A DNA stretch of 40,940 nt from a virus. The stretch covers positions 1 to 40,940 of IMG/VR virus record IMGVR_UViG_3300040770_000209; one strand, written 5' to 3'. The translations under genes and the position numbers were made by a program. Of the stretch, positions 1 through 5,348 are shown one piece after another; the first letter of the stretch is position 1, and each line of letters opens with the position of its first letter. Below the pieces are notes generated by a model. The model saw only the letters and a program-made list of their open reading frames with translations. It was not told the origin of the DNA and made no database searches.

Positions 1-132
1 GATTTATTAGGTGATTATTGTGGTAAATCACGTGAACAAGTATTAGAAGATGCTAATCGTGATTTATGGTTAGATGCTGAAGAAGCAAAAGCTTACGGTA
101 TAATCGATGGTGTTATAACAAAAAGAAAATAA
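1..132 (+). CDS. clpP: ATP-dependent Clp protease proteolytic subunit, C-terminal end only
   Basis: The first 43 codons of the window are the C-terminal end of a ClpP serine protease; the catalytic Ser/His part lies outside. The segment GKSREQVLEDANRD followed by LDAEEAKAYGIIDGVI is the typical ClpP ending, where the helix after the active-site Asp is followed by the 'AEEAKxYGLID' signature. ClpP forms the barrel protease that works with ClpX or ClpA unfoldases. The gene ends in TAA and is followed by its own promoter-tmRNA unit, so a tagging RNA and a protease subunit that degrades tagged proteins are neighbours. The family call is firm although only the tail is visible; whether the N-terminal part is intact cannot be seen. 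Confidence 0.85.
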   Translation, partial: DLLGDYCGKSREQVLEDANRDLWLDAEEAKAYGIIDGVITKRK

Positions 133-156
133 AAATAGAAATAAATTGTAAAATAC

Positions 157-187
157 TTGATTTAAGTAAATTAATGTAGTATCTTTG
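157..187 (+). promoter_or_regulatory. Bacteroidota-type promoter for the tmRNA
   Basis: TTG at 157-159 and TATCTTTG at 180-187, 20 bases apart, match the Bacteroidota -33/-7 promoter consensus (TTG and TAnnTTTG). It lies about 60 bases before the mature tmRNA 5' end, leaving a short leader for 5' processing. Confidence 0.75.
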
Positions 188-248
188 TATAAATGTGTGG
201 GTTTATTAAAACTCACATATTTATTACAAATAAGTTCTTAAACATTAT

Positions 249-620
249 GGGGGTACACGGTTTTGACTGGATATAGTCGTAAATTGTAAGCATGTAGTGC
301 TAAATTGGAAGCACTTAAAACTATCTATTAAAACATTGAATTGACAACGATTATATCGTATCAGAAAATTTCCTTAATGAAAGCAGCGTGTCTGTTTTCG
401 AAGGAGAGGTTGCATTTGCCTAACAATTGTAAATGGTAGTAAACTACCTATGGTGTTGAAACACCAAAAAATACGTTTATAACGTGTTTAAATATATATA
501 GGTTGTTATAGATATGGAACCATAATCATCTTAAAAGGATTGCCAGTTTATGAATTGGATAAACATGTAGAAATCGTTGAAGAATATCTTAGGACAGGGG
601 TTCGAATCCCCTTACCTCCA
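249..620 (+). ncRNA. ssrA: Transfer-messenger RNA (tmRNA) with a noncanonical tag ending in VAFA
   Basis: tmRNA rescues ribosomes stalled on broken mRNA and adds a degradation tag. The 5' end GGGGGTA (249-255) pairs with TACCTCC (613-619), followed by discriminator A620; CCA is not encoded. The T arm has the loop TTCGAAT, and the conserved GTAAGCATG (287-295) and TAAACATGTAGAAA (560-573) stretches bracket the pseudoknot region as in Bacteroides tmRNA. An open tag frame ends at TAA 421-423. The most likely resume codon is GTA at 358, giving a tag of about 21 residues that starts VSENF and ends EGEVAFA. Most bacterial tags end ALAA; an AFA ending is known from mycoplasmas. The gene call is firm, the resume codon is inferred. 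Confidence 0.88.
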
Positions 621-737
621 AATTATCAAAATTAACTCACCTCCACGTGGTGATAATTGGAAACAGATAAAGCTGGCAAAGAAGTTAATAAAAGTGGAGA
701 TATTCGGTTTTTTCTAAATATACACATATTTATATGT

Positions 738-1274
738 ATGGAAGTGAAAATAAAATATCATAGACCACAAAGCGAAGTTAAATGTTATTGTTGTGGTAAT
801 ATTTTTAAAAAAGATGGTAGTGAAATAAGACGCACTGAAAAATTAGGGAAAGAACACTATTGTTCGTTTACTTGTGTTAGAACGGGTAGAGTTTCAAATA
901 TTAAAGGTAATGTCTCATTTTTACAATCAGATAATAGAAAAGATAAATACACAGGTTTACGAGAACATTTAAATAGAGCTAAAAAACGAGGTAAAGAAGT
1001 TAGTATTGATTTAGTGTATTTATTAGAAATATGGGAAAAACAAAAAGGTATTTGTCCATATACTGGTATAAAATTAACCCACCCTAAAGACGCTAAATCA
1101 ATACCAATGATGTACAAAGCATCTTTAGATAGGATTGATTCATCTTTAGGGTATATAATAGGTAATATTCAATTTATCAGTGCTACAGCCAATTTAGGTA
1201 AAGGTTCTATGACACATGTTGAAATGATAATGTTTTGTAAATTAATAAGGGATAATTGGAATAACGTAGATTAA
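738..1274 (+). CDS. HNH homing-type endonuclease inserted beside the tmRNA
   Basis: A 178-residue protein starting at ATG 738 (an upstream TTG at 657 is possible, but it would lie in the tmRNA trailer). Residues 16-46 carry C-x2-C and C-x3-C pairs, a zinc-finger-like DNA-binding part. The C-terminal half has the HNH pattern of phage endonucleases: ICPYTGIKL, then ASLDRIDSSLGYIIGN and NLGKG. Such free-standing HNH enzymes cut a specific site and spread their own gene. Its stop codon TAA (1272-1274) runs into an exact copy of the last 16 bases of the tmRNA, so the insertion looks targeted to the tmRNA 3' end and restores it. No intron is needed to explain the layout. Family call strong; cleavage target inferred. 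Confidence 0.8.
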   Translation: MEVKIKYHRPQSEVKCYCCGNIFKKDGSEIRRTEKLGKEHYCSFTCVRTGRVSNIKGNVSFLQSDNRKDKYTGLREHLNRAKKRGKEVSIDLVYLLEIWEKQKGICPYTGIKLTHPKDAKSIPMMYKASLDRIDSSLGYIIGNIQFISATANLGKGSMTHVEMIMFCKLIRDNWNNVD

Positions 1275-1288
1275 TCCCCTTACCTCCA
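1273..1288 (+). repeat. Duplicate of the tmRNA 3' terminus (att-like repeat)
   Basis: AATCCCCTTACCTCCA at 1273-1288 is identical to the tmRNA end at 605-620. Both copies are followed by a related A/T stretch (AATTAT against CAAATTAT). The two copies flank the HNH gene as direct repeats, which is what insertion at a tRNA or tmRNA 3' end leaves behind. Confidence 0.75.
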
Positions 1289-1350
1289 CAAATTATTAAT
1301 AATTGTTCAGAAATGATTCTATCCATAACACCTTTTGGAATAGAACTAAC

Positions 1351-1389
1351 AACCCTCGATAAATCGCTTTGTCGGGGGTTAATTTTTTT
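1351..1389 (+). terminator. Rho-independent terminator after the tmRNA/HNH unit
   Basis: Nine-base stem AACCCTCGA (1351-1359) pairs with TCGGGGGTT (1372-1380) with one G-U, followed by a T-rich tract. Confidence 0.7.
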
Positions 1390-1419
1390 CATTTTTTTGT
1401 ATATTTATAATTAAAAGAA

Positions 1420-1707
1420 ATGCGAAACTTTATAAATAAATTACTTAGTGGTGAATCAGAAATATCTAGCAAAAGGTTTATAACACTTGTTGCTTTTTTC
1501 TTAATGGGAACTGGTTTTATTACCAATTTATTTTGGGGTTTAACAGTTGAAGAATTTATATATGATTCAATGAAATGGATTGTAATTGGCGGTTTAGGGT
1601 TTACAGCTTCAGAACAATTTAGTAAAACAAAGAATGATAAGGATAATAATACTAAACAAGACACTAACGACGAAGAACCTATAGATTATTATAGTGATAA
1701 AAAATAA
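1420..1707 (+). CDS. Small two-span membrane protein
   Basis: A 95-residue protein of unknown family. Residues about 20-40 (ITLVAFFLMGTGFITNLF) and 51-66 (MKWIVIGGLGF) are hydrophobic and look like two membrane spans; the tail is charged and rich in Asp, Asn and Lys. The N-terminus (MRNFINKLLSGE) is an amphipathic helix resembling the start of several other proteins here (7164, 9122, 17165). Size and topology would fit a holin-like or other inner-membrane phage protein, but no lysin is adjacent, so I do not assign a function. It ends in a bidirectional terminator shared with the tiny minus-strand gene at 1729-1773. Confidence 0.6.
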   Translation: MRNFINKLLSGESEISSKRFITLVAFFLMGTGFITNLFWGLTVEEFIYDSMKWIVIGGLGFTASEQFSKTKNDKDNNTKQDTNDEEPIDYYSDKK

Positions 1708-1725
1708 AGGCCCATATGGGCCTTT
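1706..1725. terminator. Bidirectional hairpin terminator
   Basis: Perfect palindrome AAAGGCCCATATGGGCCTTT. On the minus strand it is followed by a strong T-run (TTTATTTTTTATC), on the plus strand by a weaker one, so it can end both the 1420 gene and the tiny gene on the opposite strand. Confidence 0.7.
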
Positions 1726-1728
1726 AAA

Positions 1729-1773
1729 TTATTTCTTAGGTGGTTTGCACCCACAATCTTTTTGTGCTTTCAT
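1729..1773 (-). CDS. Tiny Cys/Pro/Lys peptide of 14 residues
   Basis: A 14-codon frame encodes MKAQKDCGCKPPKK. It is very short, but three things support it: it ends right at a hairpin with a strong T-run in its own direction, it has an A/T-rich leader of about 40 bases, and upstream on its strand sits TTACTTTG (about 1813-1820), close to the TAnnTTTG promoter box. CGC with flanking Lys and Pro could bind metal or form a disulfide; that is a guess. No known family. It could also be a chance frame next to a terminator. Confidence 0.35.
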   Translation of the reverse strand: MKAQKDCGCKPPKK

Positions 1774-1846
1774 AGTTATATTTTTTAGTTAATGTTATGT
1801 TATTTATAAATACTTTACAAAGTAAAAATAGTTAATATATTTATAT

Positions 1847-2056
1847 ATGTTAAAAGAAGAATATACGGTATCAATACTAGATAGTAAATGGAAAGAGGTA
1901 AAAAGAAATATTAATATTTTATTTATACCTAGAAAAAATGAATATATATACTTAGATGAACAATATTATGAAGTAATAAATATTGTACATGTAATTAATG
2001 AAAAACAAGATATTTTTATAATTATTGACGAGGTAGTTAAAAAAGAAGTACCATAA
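1847..2056 (+). CDS. Small hypothetical protein
   Basis: A 69-residue acidic protein (starts MLKEEYTVSILDSKWKEVK) with alternating hydrophobic stretches that suggest a small all-beta fold, such as an SH3-like barrel. I do not recognise the family. ATG 1847 is the only reasonable start, within a very A/T-rich leader. It is followed by more than 450 bases without a clear larger gene, which hold a promoter and a structured RNA region. Confidence 0.5.
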   Translation: MLKEEYTVSILDSKWKEVKRNINILFIPRKNEYIYLDEQYYEVINIVHVINEKQDIFIIIDEVVKKEVP

Positions 2057-2109
2057 AATGCTGATAATCAGGTGTTTAATAAATAAGTTAAAAATAAGGT
2101 AAAAAAAAC

Positions 2110-2140
2110 TTGACATAACACGTATTTATTAGTATCTTTG
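2110..2140 (+). promoter_or_regulatory. Bacteroidota-type promoter for the Met-tRNA/release-factor operon
   Basis: TTGACA at 2110-2115 and TATCTTTG at 2133-2140. It is the nearest upstream promoter for everything to 3575; no other box is seen before the release factor, so that gene probably depends on readthrough of the 2839 terminator. Confidence 0.75.
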
Positions 2141-2149
2141 TATATAATT

Positions 2150-2510
2150 AATAATAAACGTTCTTAAATATCTAAAAAAATAGTTTCGGCATACAAAAAA
2201 AACAATTAGAGAAAAAGTTGTGAGTCTTGGGTTACTTATTTAACGGAAATACAATGTGTTTTTCTTATAAGTTCACGAAAGTGTAATAAAACTCATCATG
2301 TTATGGTATCATGTAAAAAGTTAACCCATGAGCACGTTAATCATGTAAAATAATACGAACCACTATTTTGAGATAATAATATGGTAAAAGAATCAGTTCA
2401 GCAATTAAAAACTTATAAAGTAAAAAAAATGATTCTGACCAAATAAATTACTATTCGCACCGATATGTGCGACACTGAAAAGTGAGAGGTGTAACCCCTT
2501 TATAGTGAAC
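2150..2510 (+). ncRNA. Candidate structured RNA leader upstream of the tRNAs
   Basis: About 360 bases transcribed from the 2110 promoter with no gene of normal size. Several pairings are visible: CTTGGGTTA (about 2227) with TAACCCATGAG (about 2323), enclosing a CAC-GAAA-GTG tetraloop hairpin (about 2273-2283); AGAATCA with TGATTCT (2389-2435); a perfect hairpin TCGCAC/GTGCGA (2455-2472); and CACT-GAAA-AGTG beside it. A 21-codon frame (2381-2446, starts MVKESVQQLK) lies inside and could be a leader peptide. Large structured RNAs are known beside phage tRNA genes (for example the GOLLD and ROOL classes), but I cannot match this to any class by eye. Confidence 0.4.
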
Positions 2511-2516
2511 TAAATA

Positions 2517-2588
2517 GCGGAATAGAGCAGTAGGTCAGCTCGCAAGGCTCATAACCTTGAGGTCGTAGGTTCGAATCCTTCTTCCGCA
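2517..2588 (+). tRNA. tRNA-Met (anticodon CAT)
   Basis: Anticodon arm CAAGG-CTCATAA-CCTTG gives CAT. Acceptor GCGGAA/TTCCGC, T loop TTCGAAT, discriminator A, CCA not encoded. Elongator versus initiator identity is not settled by eye; the D-arm (AGAGCAGTAGGTCAGCTC) resembles Bacteroidota initiator tRNA. Confidence 0.85.
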
Positions 2589-2615
2589 ACAACGTTGGAG
2601 AACATAAACTCATAT

Positions 2616-2682
2616 GGGGAAGTCGTCTAAGATTAAGAACCACCATTAGGTGGTGATAATGGTTCAAGTCCATTCTTCCTTA
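2616..2682 (+). tRNA. tRNA-like element with abnormal anticodon loop
   Basis: Acceptor GGGGAAG pairs with CTTCCTT and the T arm AATGG-TTCAAGT-CCATT is good, but the element is only 67 bases. The D loop lacks the usual GG, and the anticodon arm is ACCACC-ATTA-GGTGGT: a 6-base loop at most with a 5-bp stem, so no standard anticodon can be read. It may be a decaying tRNA or a tRNA mimic. Confidence 0.5.
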
Positions 2683-2689
2683 CTAAATT

Positions 2690-2760
2690 GCGAGGTAGAG
2701 CAGTAGGTAGCTCAGCAGGCTCATAACCTGAAGGTCGGTGGTTCGAGTCCATCCTTCGCT
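2690..2760 (+). tRNA. tRNA-Met (anticodon CAT), second copy
   Basis: Anticodon arm GCAGG-CTCATAA-CCTGA gives CAT; acceptor GCGAGG/CCTTCGC; T loop TTCGAGT; CCA not encoded. Together with 2517 it may provide initiator and elongator Met, or one may be a lysidine-type Ile tRNA. Confidence 0.8.
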
Positions 2761-2838
2761 ACAAAAGAATAGTTACAGCAAGTAAACAAAAAAACTTTAA
2801 ATCTTAATTAAACTAAAAACATGCTATTCTGAAACACA

Positions 2839-2868
2839 AATCCTCACTCAAAAAGTGGGGATTTTTTA
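2839..2868 (+). terminator. Terminator between the Met tRNAs and the release factor
   Basis: AATCCTCAC (2839-2847) pairs with GTGGGGATT (2855-2863) and runs into six T. Since no promoter is seen between this and 2897, the release factor would be expressed by readthrough. Confidence 0.75.
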
Positions 2869-2896
2869 TAATAATAAAGACTAAAAACAAGTAAAA

Positions 2897-3575
2897 ATGA
2901 AAACAATTCATTTAGAAATCAGAGATGGTAACGGTGGGTCCGATGCAAAGCTATTAGTAACACAAATGCAAGACATTTACACTAAAACAGCTAAAATTAA
3001 CAATCTAGAATGTTCAATAGTTGACGTTAGAGATGGTTTTGTTCATCTATGTCTTTAGCGGTTCTGACCCAAAAAAAATATTTAATAATGAACAAGGTGT
3101 GCATTCTTGGCATCGAGTCCCACCAACAGAAAAAAAAGGTAGAGTTCATACAAGCTCCATAACAGTTGTTATTTTAGAAGATAATAACTATAAAGAGAAA
3201 AACCTTTCAACTAATGAAGTTAAAATCGAAACAACTAGAGGTCAAGGTCCAGGTGGTCAGCATCGGAATACCACAGATTCAACGGTTGTAATAACTCATG
3301 AATCCACAGGTATCAAAGTTGTTAGGAATGGAAGATGTCAACATAAGAACAAAGCTGAGGCTTTAATTGAATTAACCAAAAGAGTTAATGAATTTTATAG
3401 ATGTGGACATAATTCTATCGACATTGAACATCGAAGAGGTCAGATAGGTAATGGTGAAAGAAGTGATAAACGAAGAACATATCGTGTAAAAGATAATTCA
3501 GTCAGTGACCATATAACAAACAAAACAGCGTCACTAAAAGATATACTTAGAGGTAAAATAGAATTATTATCATAA
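2897..3575 (+). CDS. RF1-like peptide chain release factor lacking domain 1, expressed by +1 frameshift at UAG
   Basis: Class-I release factors read stop codons and hydrolyse peptidyl-tRNA. Frame 0 starts at ATG 2897 (MKTIHLEIRDGNGGSDAK, matching the start of RF1 domain 2) and stops at TAG 3056-3058 after codon 53. The +1 frame from AGC 3057 continues exactly where RF1 would (SGSDPKK...GVHSWHRVPPTE) to TAA 3573-3575. The joined product is 225 residues. PPT (75-77) matches the PxT motif by which RF1 reads UAG/UAA, GGQ (119-121) is the catalytic loop, and GERSDKRRTY with SDHITN is the domain-4 signature. The slip site CTT-TAG-C copies the RF2 frameshift site CTT-TGA-C with UAG in place of UGA. 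Domain 1 is absent, as in PrfH-type factors. No SD-like element precedes the site. Confidence 0.85.
3051..3059 (+). promoter_or_regulatory. Predicted programmed +1 frameshift site (CTT TAG C)
   Basis: Codons TGT-CTT-TAG followed by C. Slippage of tRNA-Leu from CTT to TTT skips one T and reads AGC next. The two frames join without loss or gain of conserved residues. Stop-codon context with a following C is the slow-termination context known from RF2. Confidence 0.75.
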
Positions 3576-3577
3576 TT

Positions 3578-3603
3578 AAATTCCCCAATTGGGGAATTTT
3601 TTA
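3578..3603 (+). terminator. Terminator after the release factor
   Basis: AAATTCCCC (3578-3586), loop AATT, GGGGAATTT (3591-3599), then T-run. Confidence 0.85.
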
Positions 3604-3637
3604 TTTAAAAAAGTTAGAATATTTAAATAAATAAATG

Positions 3638-3645
3638 TATCTTTG
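3638..3645 (+). promoter_or_regulatory. Bacteroidota -7 box (TATCTTTG)
   Basis: TATCTTTG ends six bases before ATG 3651. That ATG opens a five-codon frame (MINML) ending in TAG 3666-3668, immediately before the ATG of the next gene at 3670, so the mRNA may be nearly leaderless and begin with a minicistron. Confidence 0.65.
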
Positions 3646-3669
3646 CTTTATGATAAATATGTTATAGAT

Positions 3670-4038
3670 ATGGGTATGTTTGATTTTTTAATAAATAGTA
3701 ATAAAAAAGCTAAGGTTGGTATAGAATATATCTATCTATCAAATACAGCTTGGGTAGATTGGACTGAAAAACCAGTCAAATATGGGTCAATTATGGTAGA
3801 TGTTATTAAACTACCTAATGATTCTTTTGAGTTTACCGATAAATTGAGTGGAATTAGATATACAACTAATTATGGGTGGTCTTTAGCTGAAAACACACCA
3901 GAGAATATAATGAGTATTAATGATTATTTAGTATCTAATGCTAAATTAGAAATATTAGAAAGAAGTACAAGATTATTACGTAAGAAAATAAATGACTTAA
4001 ATGGTCCTAGTAAAATAAATAATAACGATTTAAAATAG
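3670..4038 (+). CDS. Hypothetical protein ending in UAG, in frame with the next gene
   Basis: A 122-residue protein (starts MGMFDFLINSNKKAK; ATG 3676 is an alternative start). No family recognised; it has an aromatic, beta-rich first half and a Lys/Glu/Leu-rich helical second half. A longer start at TTG 3643 lies inside the promoter and is unlikely. The stop is TAG 4036-4038, and the codons after it (AAA AAT ATG) run in the same frame straight into the kinase gene at 4045. Decoding of this UAG, for instance by the suppressor tRNA at 5128, would make a fused protein of about 295 residues. Confidence 0.55.
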   Translation: MGMFDFLINSNKKAKVGIEYIYLSNTAWVDWTEKPVKYGSIMVDVIKLPNDSFEFTDKLSGIRYTTNYGWSLAENTPENIMSINDYLVSNAKLEILERSTRLLRKKINDLNGPSKINNNDLK

Positions 4039-4044
4039 AAAAAT

Positions 4045-4557
4045 ATGAATAATAATAAATTTCCTAAATTACTCTTGGTTGGAAATATGAGACATGGGAA
4101 AGATTCAATGGCTGAAATACTAGGTGAAAATTTTGGTTTAAAATTTAAATCGTCATCACAAGCTGCTGCTGATATTTTTATATATGATAAATTGAAGGTT
4201 AAGTATGGTTATAAAACATCTGAAGAATGTTTTGAAGACCGAGTAAACCATAGAAGTGAATGGTATGATATGATATGTGAATATAATTTAAATGATAAGG
4301 CTAAATTAGCTAAGGGTATTTTAGAAATCACTGATTGTTATGTTGGAATGAGGGATAGAAATGAAATAAGCGAGTGTATTAATCAAGGGTTATTTGATTT
4401 AATTGTTTGGGTCGATGCTAGTGATAGATTACCGTTAGAGGATAGTTCATCGTTTAATATTGATAAAGCATGTGCTGATGTTATATTAGATAATAATGGT
4501 ACTTATGAACAATTTGTTGAGCGTGTTATTAGGTTTGGTAAAGTTTTAATAAAATAA
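4045..4557 (+). CDS. P-loop nucleoside/nucleotide kinase-like protein
   Basis: A 170-residue protein with a Walker A loop GNMRHGKDS at residues 13-21, the form seen in deoxynucleoside monophosphate kinases and dephospho-CoA kinases. A later GMRDRNE (about 98) and VDASDR (about 123) fit the strand-then-Arg LID region of this superfamily. T4-type phages encode a dNMP kinase that feeds DNA precursor synthesis; this is the most natural role, but substrate is inferred. It starts six bases after the UAG of the preceding gene and in the same frame. Confidence 0.6.
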   Translation: MNNNKFPKLLLVGNMRHGKDSMAEILGENFGLKFKSSSQAAADIFIYDKLKVKYGYKTSEECFEDRVNHRSEWYDMICEYNLNDKAKLAKGILEITDCYVGMRDRNEISECINQGLFDLIVWVDASDRLPLEDSSSFNIDKACADVILDNNGTYEQFVERVIRFGKVLIK

Positions 4558-4559
4558 TT

Positions 4560-4961
4560 ATGGCATATATAAGTAATGTTGAATACGAAAAATATAAAAA
4601 TGGTGCTATGGATGGTACCAAGGAAAACCCAGTTATTGGGAGATTTGATAAAAACTATAAATTAGCTCTATATTTAGGTTACAAATTAAAATGGGATTAT
4701 GATTATAGTTATAATAATTCAATTAATGGTTATTTTCATGTAATAGAACCAATGTTTAAAAAATCATATAATAGGTTTGACTTTGAATACGTGTCTGATG
4801 ATACAATTAATTATACTTGGGATTTCATCATGGTAGAGGTTCTGCCTAAAATTAAAGAAGATGGTCTTTACGATGATACTATGAGTAAATCGTTAAATGA
4901 TTTAGATTTAGTATCTCTATTTAATGCTATTATGGTAGTTATAAATAAAAAATATATTTAA
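4560..4961 (+). CDS. Hypothetical protein
   Basis: A 133-residue protein rich in Tyr, Asp and Asn (starts MAYISNVEYEKYKNGAMDG). It begins two bases after the kinase stop, so it is probably co-transcribed with it. No family or motif recognised; the C-terminal 30 residues (SLNDLDLVSLFNAIMVVINKKYI) form a likely hydrophobic helix. The region after it holds a promoter and tRNAs. Confidence 0.5.
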   Translation: MAYISNVEYEKYKNGAMDGTKENPVIGRFDKNYKLALYLGYKLKWDYDYSYNNSINGYFHVIEPMFKKSYNRFDFEYVSDDTINYTWDFIMVEVLPKIKEDGLYDDTMSKSLNDLDLVSLFNAIMVVINKKYI

Positions 4962-4968
4962 TATTTAC

Positions 4969-4998
4969 TTGTATATTTAAAATATAGTTGTATATTTG
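4969..4998 (+). promoter_or_regulatory. Bacteroidota-type promoter for the suppressor tRNA unit
   Basis: TTG 4969-4971 and TATATTTG 4991-4998. About 130 transcribed bases precede the tRNA; they contain a direct repeat GTTG-n-GCTAATA (about 5042 and 5090) of unknown meaning. Confidence 0.7.
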
Positions 4999-5127
4999 CA
5001 CAAGATAAATGAGGTGGTAACTTTTTACTAGGATAAAAATCGTTGAAGCTAATAAGACAATTAGGTTGGTAAACAATACGTTGGGAGCTAATAGTTGAGA
5101 AAATAAAGCGGTAATAAATAACCAAAT

Positions 5128-5199
5128 GGTCTATTGGTCGAGTGGTAAGATAGTAGTCTCTAAAACTAAAGATGGTGGGTTCGAGCCCCACATAGACTA
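5128..5199 (+). tRNA. Amber suppressor tRNA (anticodon CTA, reads UAG)
   Basis: A full cloverleaf: acceptor GGTCTAT/ATAGACT (one G-U), D stem GTC/GAT with GTGG in the loop, anticodon arm GTAGT-CTCTAAA-ACTAA, T arm GTGGG-TTCGAGC-CCCAC, discriminator A. The loop CTCTAAA has U33 and A37, so the anticodon is CTA (5160-5162), complementary to UAG. Only the G27-A43 pair is off. Which amino acid it carries is not clear; the short D arm resembles Gln tRNAs but the acceptor does not settle it. It lies directly upstream of the hydrolase gene with an in-frame UAG at codon 3. Confidence 0.85.
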
Positions 5200-5212
5200 C
5201 AAAAAATAAGAT

Positions 5213-5284
5213 TCCGTGTTGTGGGTAACGGCAACTTAACCTCGAAAGCAGGGGGTGATTCTGGTTCGAATCCAGAGCACGGTA
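5213..5284 (+). tRNA. tRNA-like element without a readable anticodon
   Basis: Acceptor CCGTGT pairs with GCACGG and the T arm TCTGG-TTCGAAT-CCAGA is perfect, but the middle is unusual: GTTG/CAAC closes a D-like loop with no spacer from the acceptor, and the next stem ACCTC/GGGGT closes GAAAGCAG, with no U33. It sits between the suppressor tRNA and the hydrolase gene and could be a mimic or a processing signal. Confidence 0.45.
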
Positions 5285-5348
5285 CAAATTAACTTGACTT
5301 TTTAATTAAATGTCATATATTTATTATTAACAAACAAAAACAATAAAA

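Noticed and set aside
657-740. Longer HNH protein starting at TTG 657
   Set aside because: The extra N-terminal residues are low complexity and lie in the tmRNA trailer; ATG 738 starts right before the Cys-rich part.
249-1288. Group I or II intron within the tmRNA
   Set aside because: The first tmRNA copy is complete through its 3' end, and no intron core or catalytic RNA motifs are visible; duplication of the end explains the layout.
2897-3575. Release factor as a simple frameshifted pseudogene
   Set aside because: The break lies exactly at a CTT-stop-C slip site, the two parts join without loss, and both parts keep conserved motifs.
4958-5287. A 109-codon minus-strand frame across the suppressor tRNA region
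   Set aside because: It is antisense to tRNA genes; phrases such as GLEPTI and CRYPQHG are typical translations of tRNA antisense strands.
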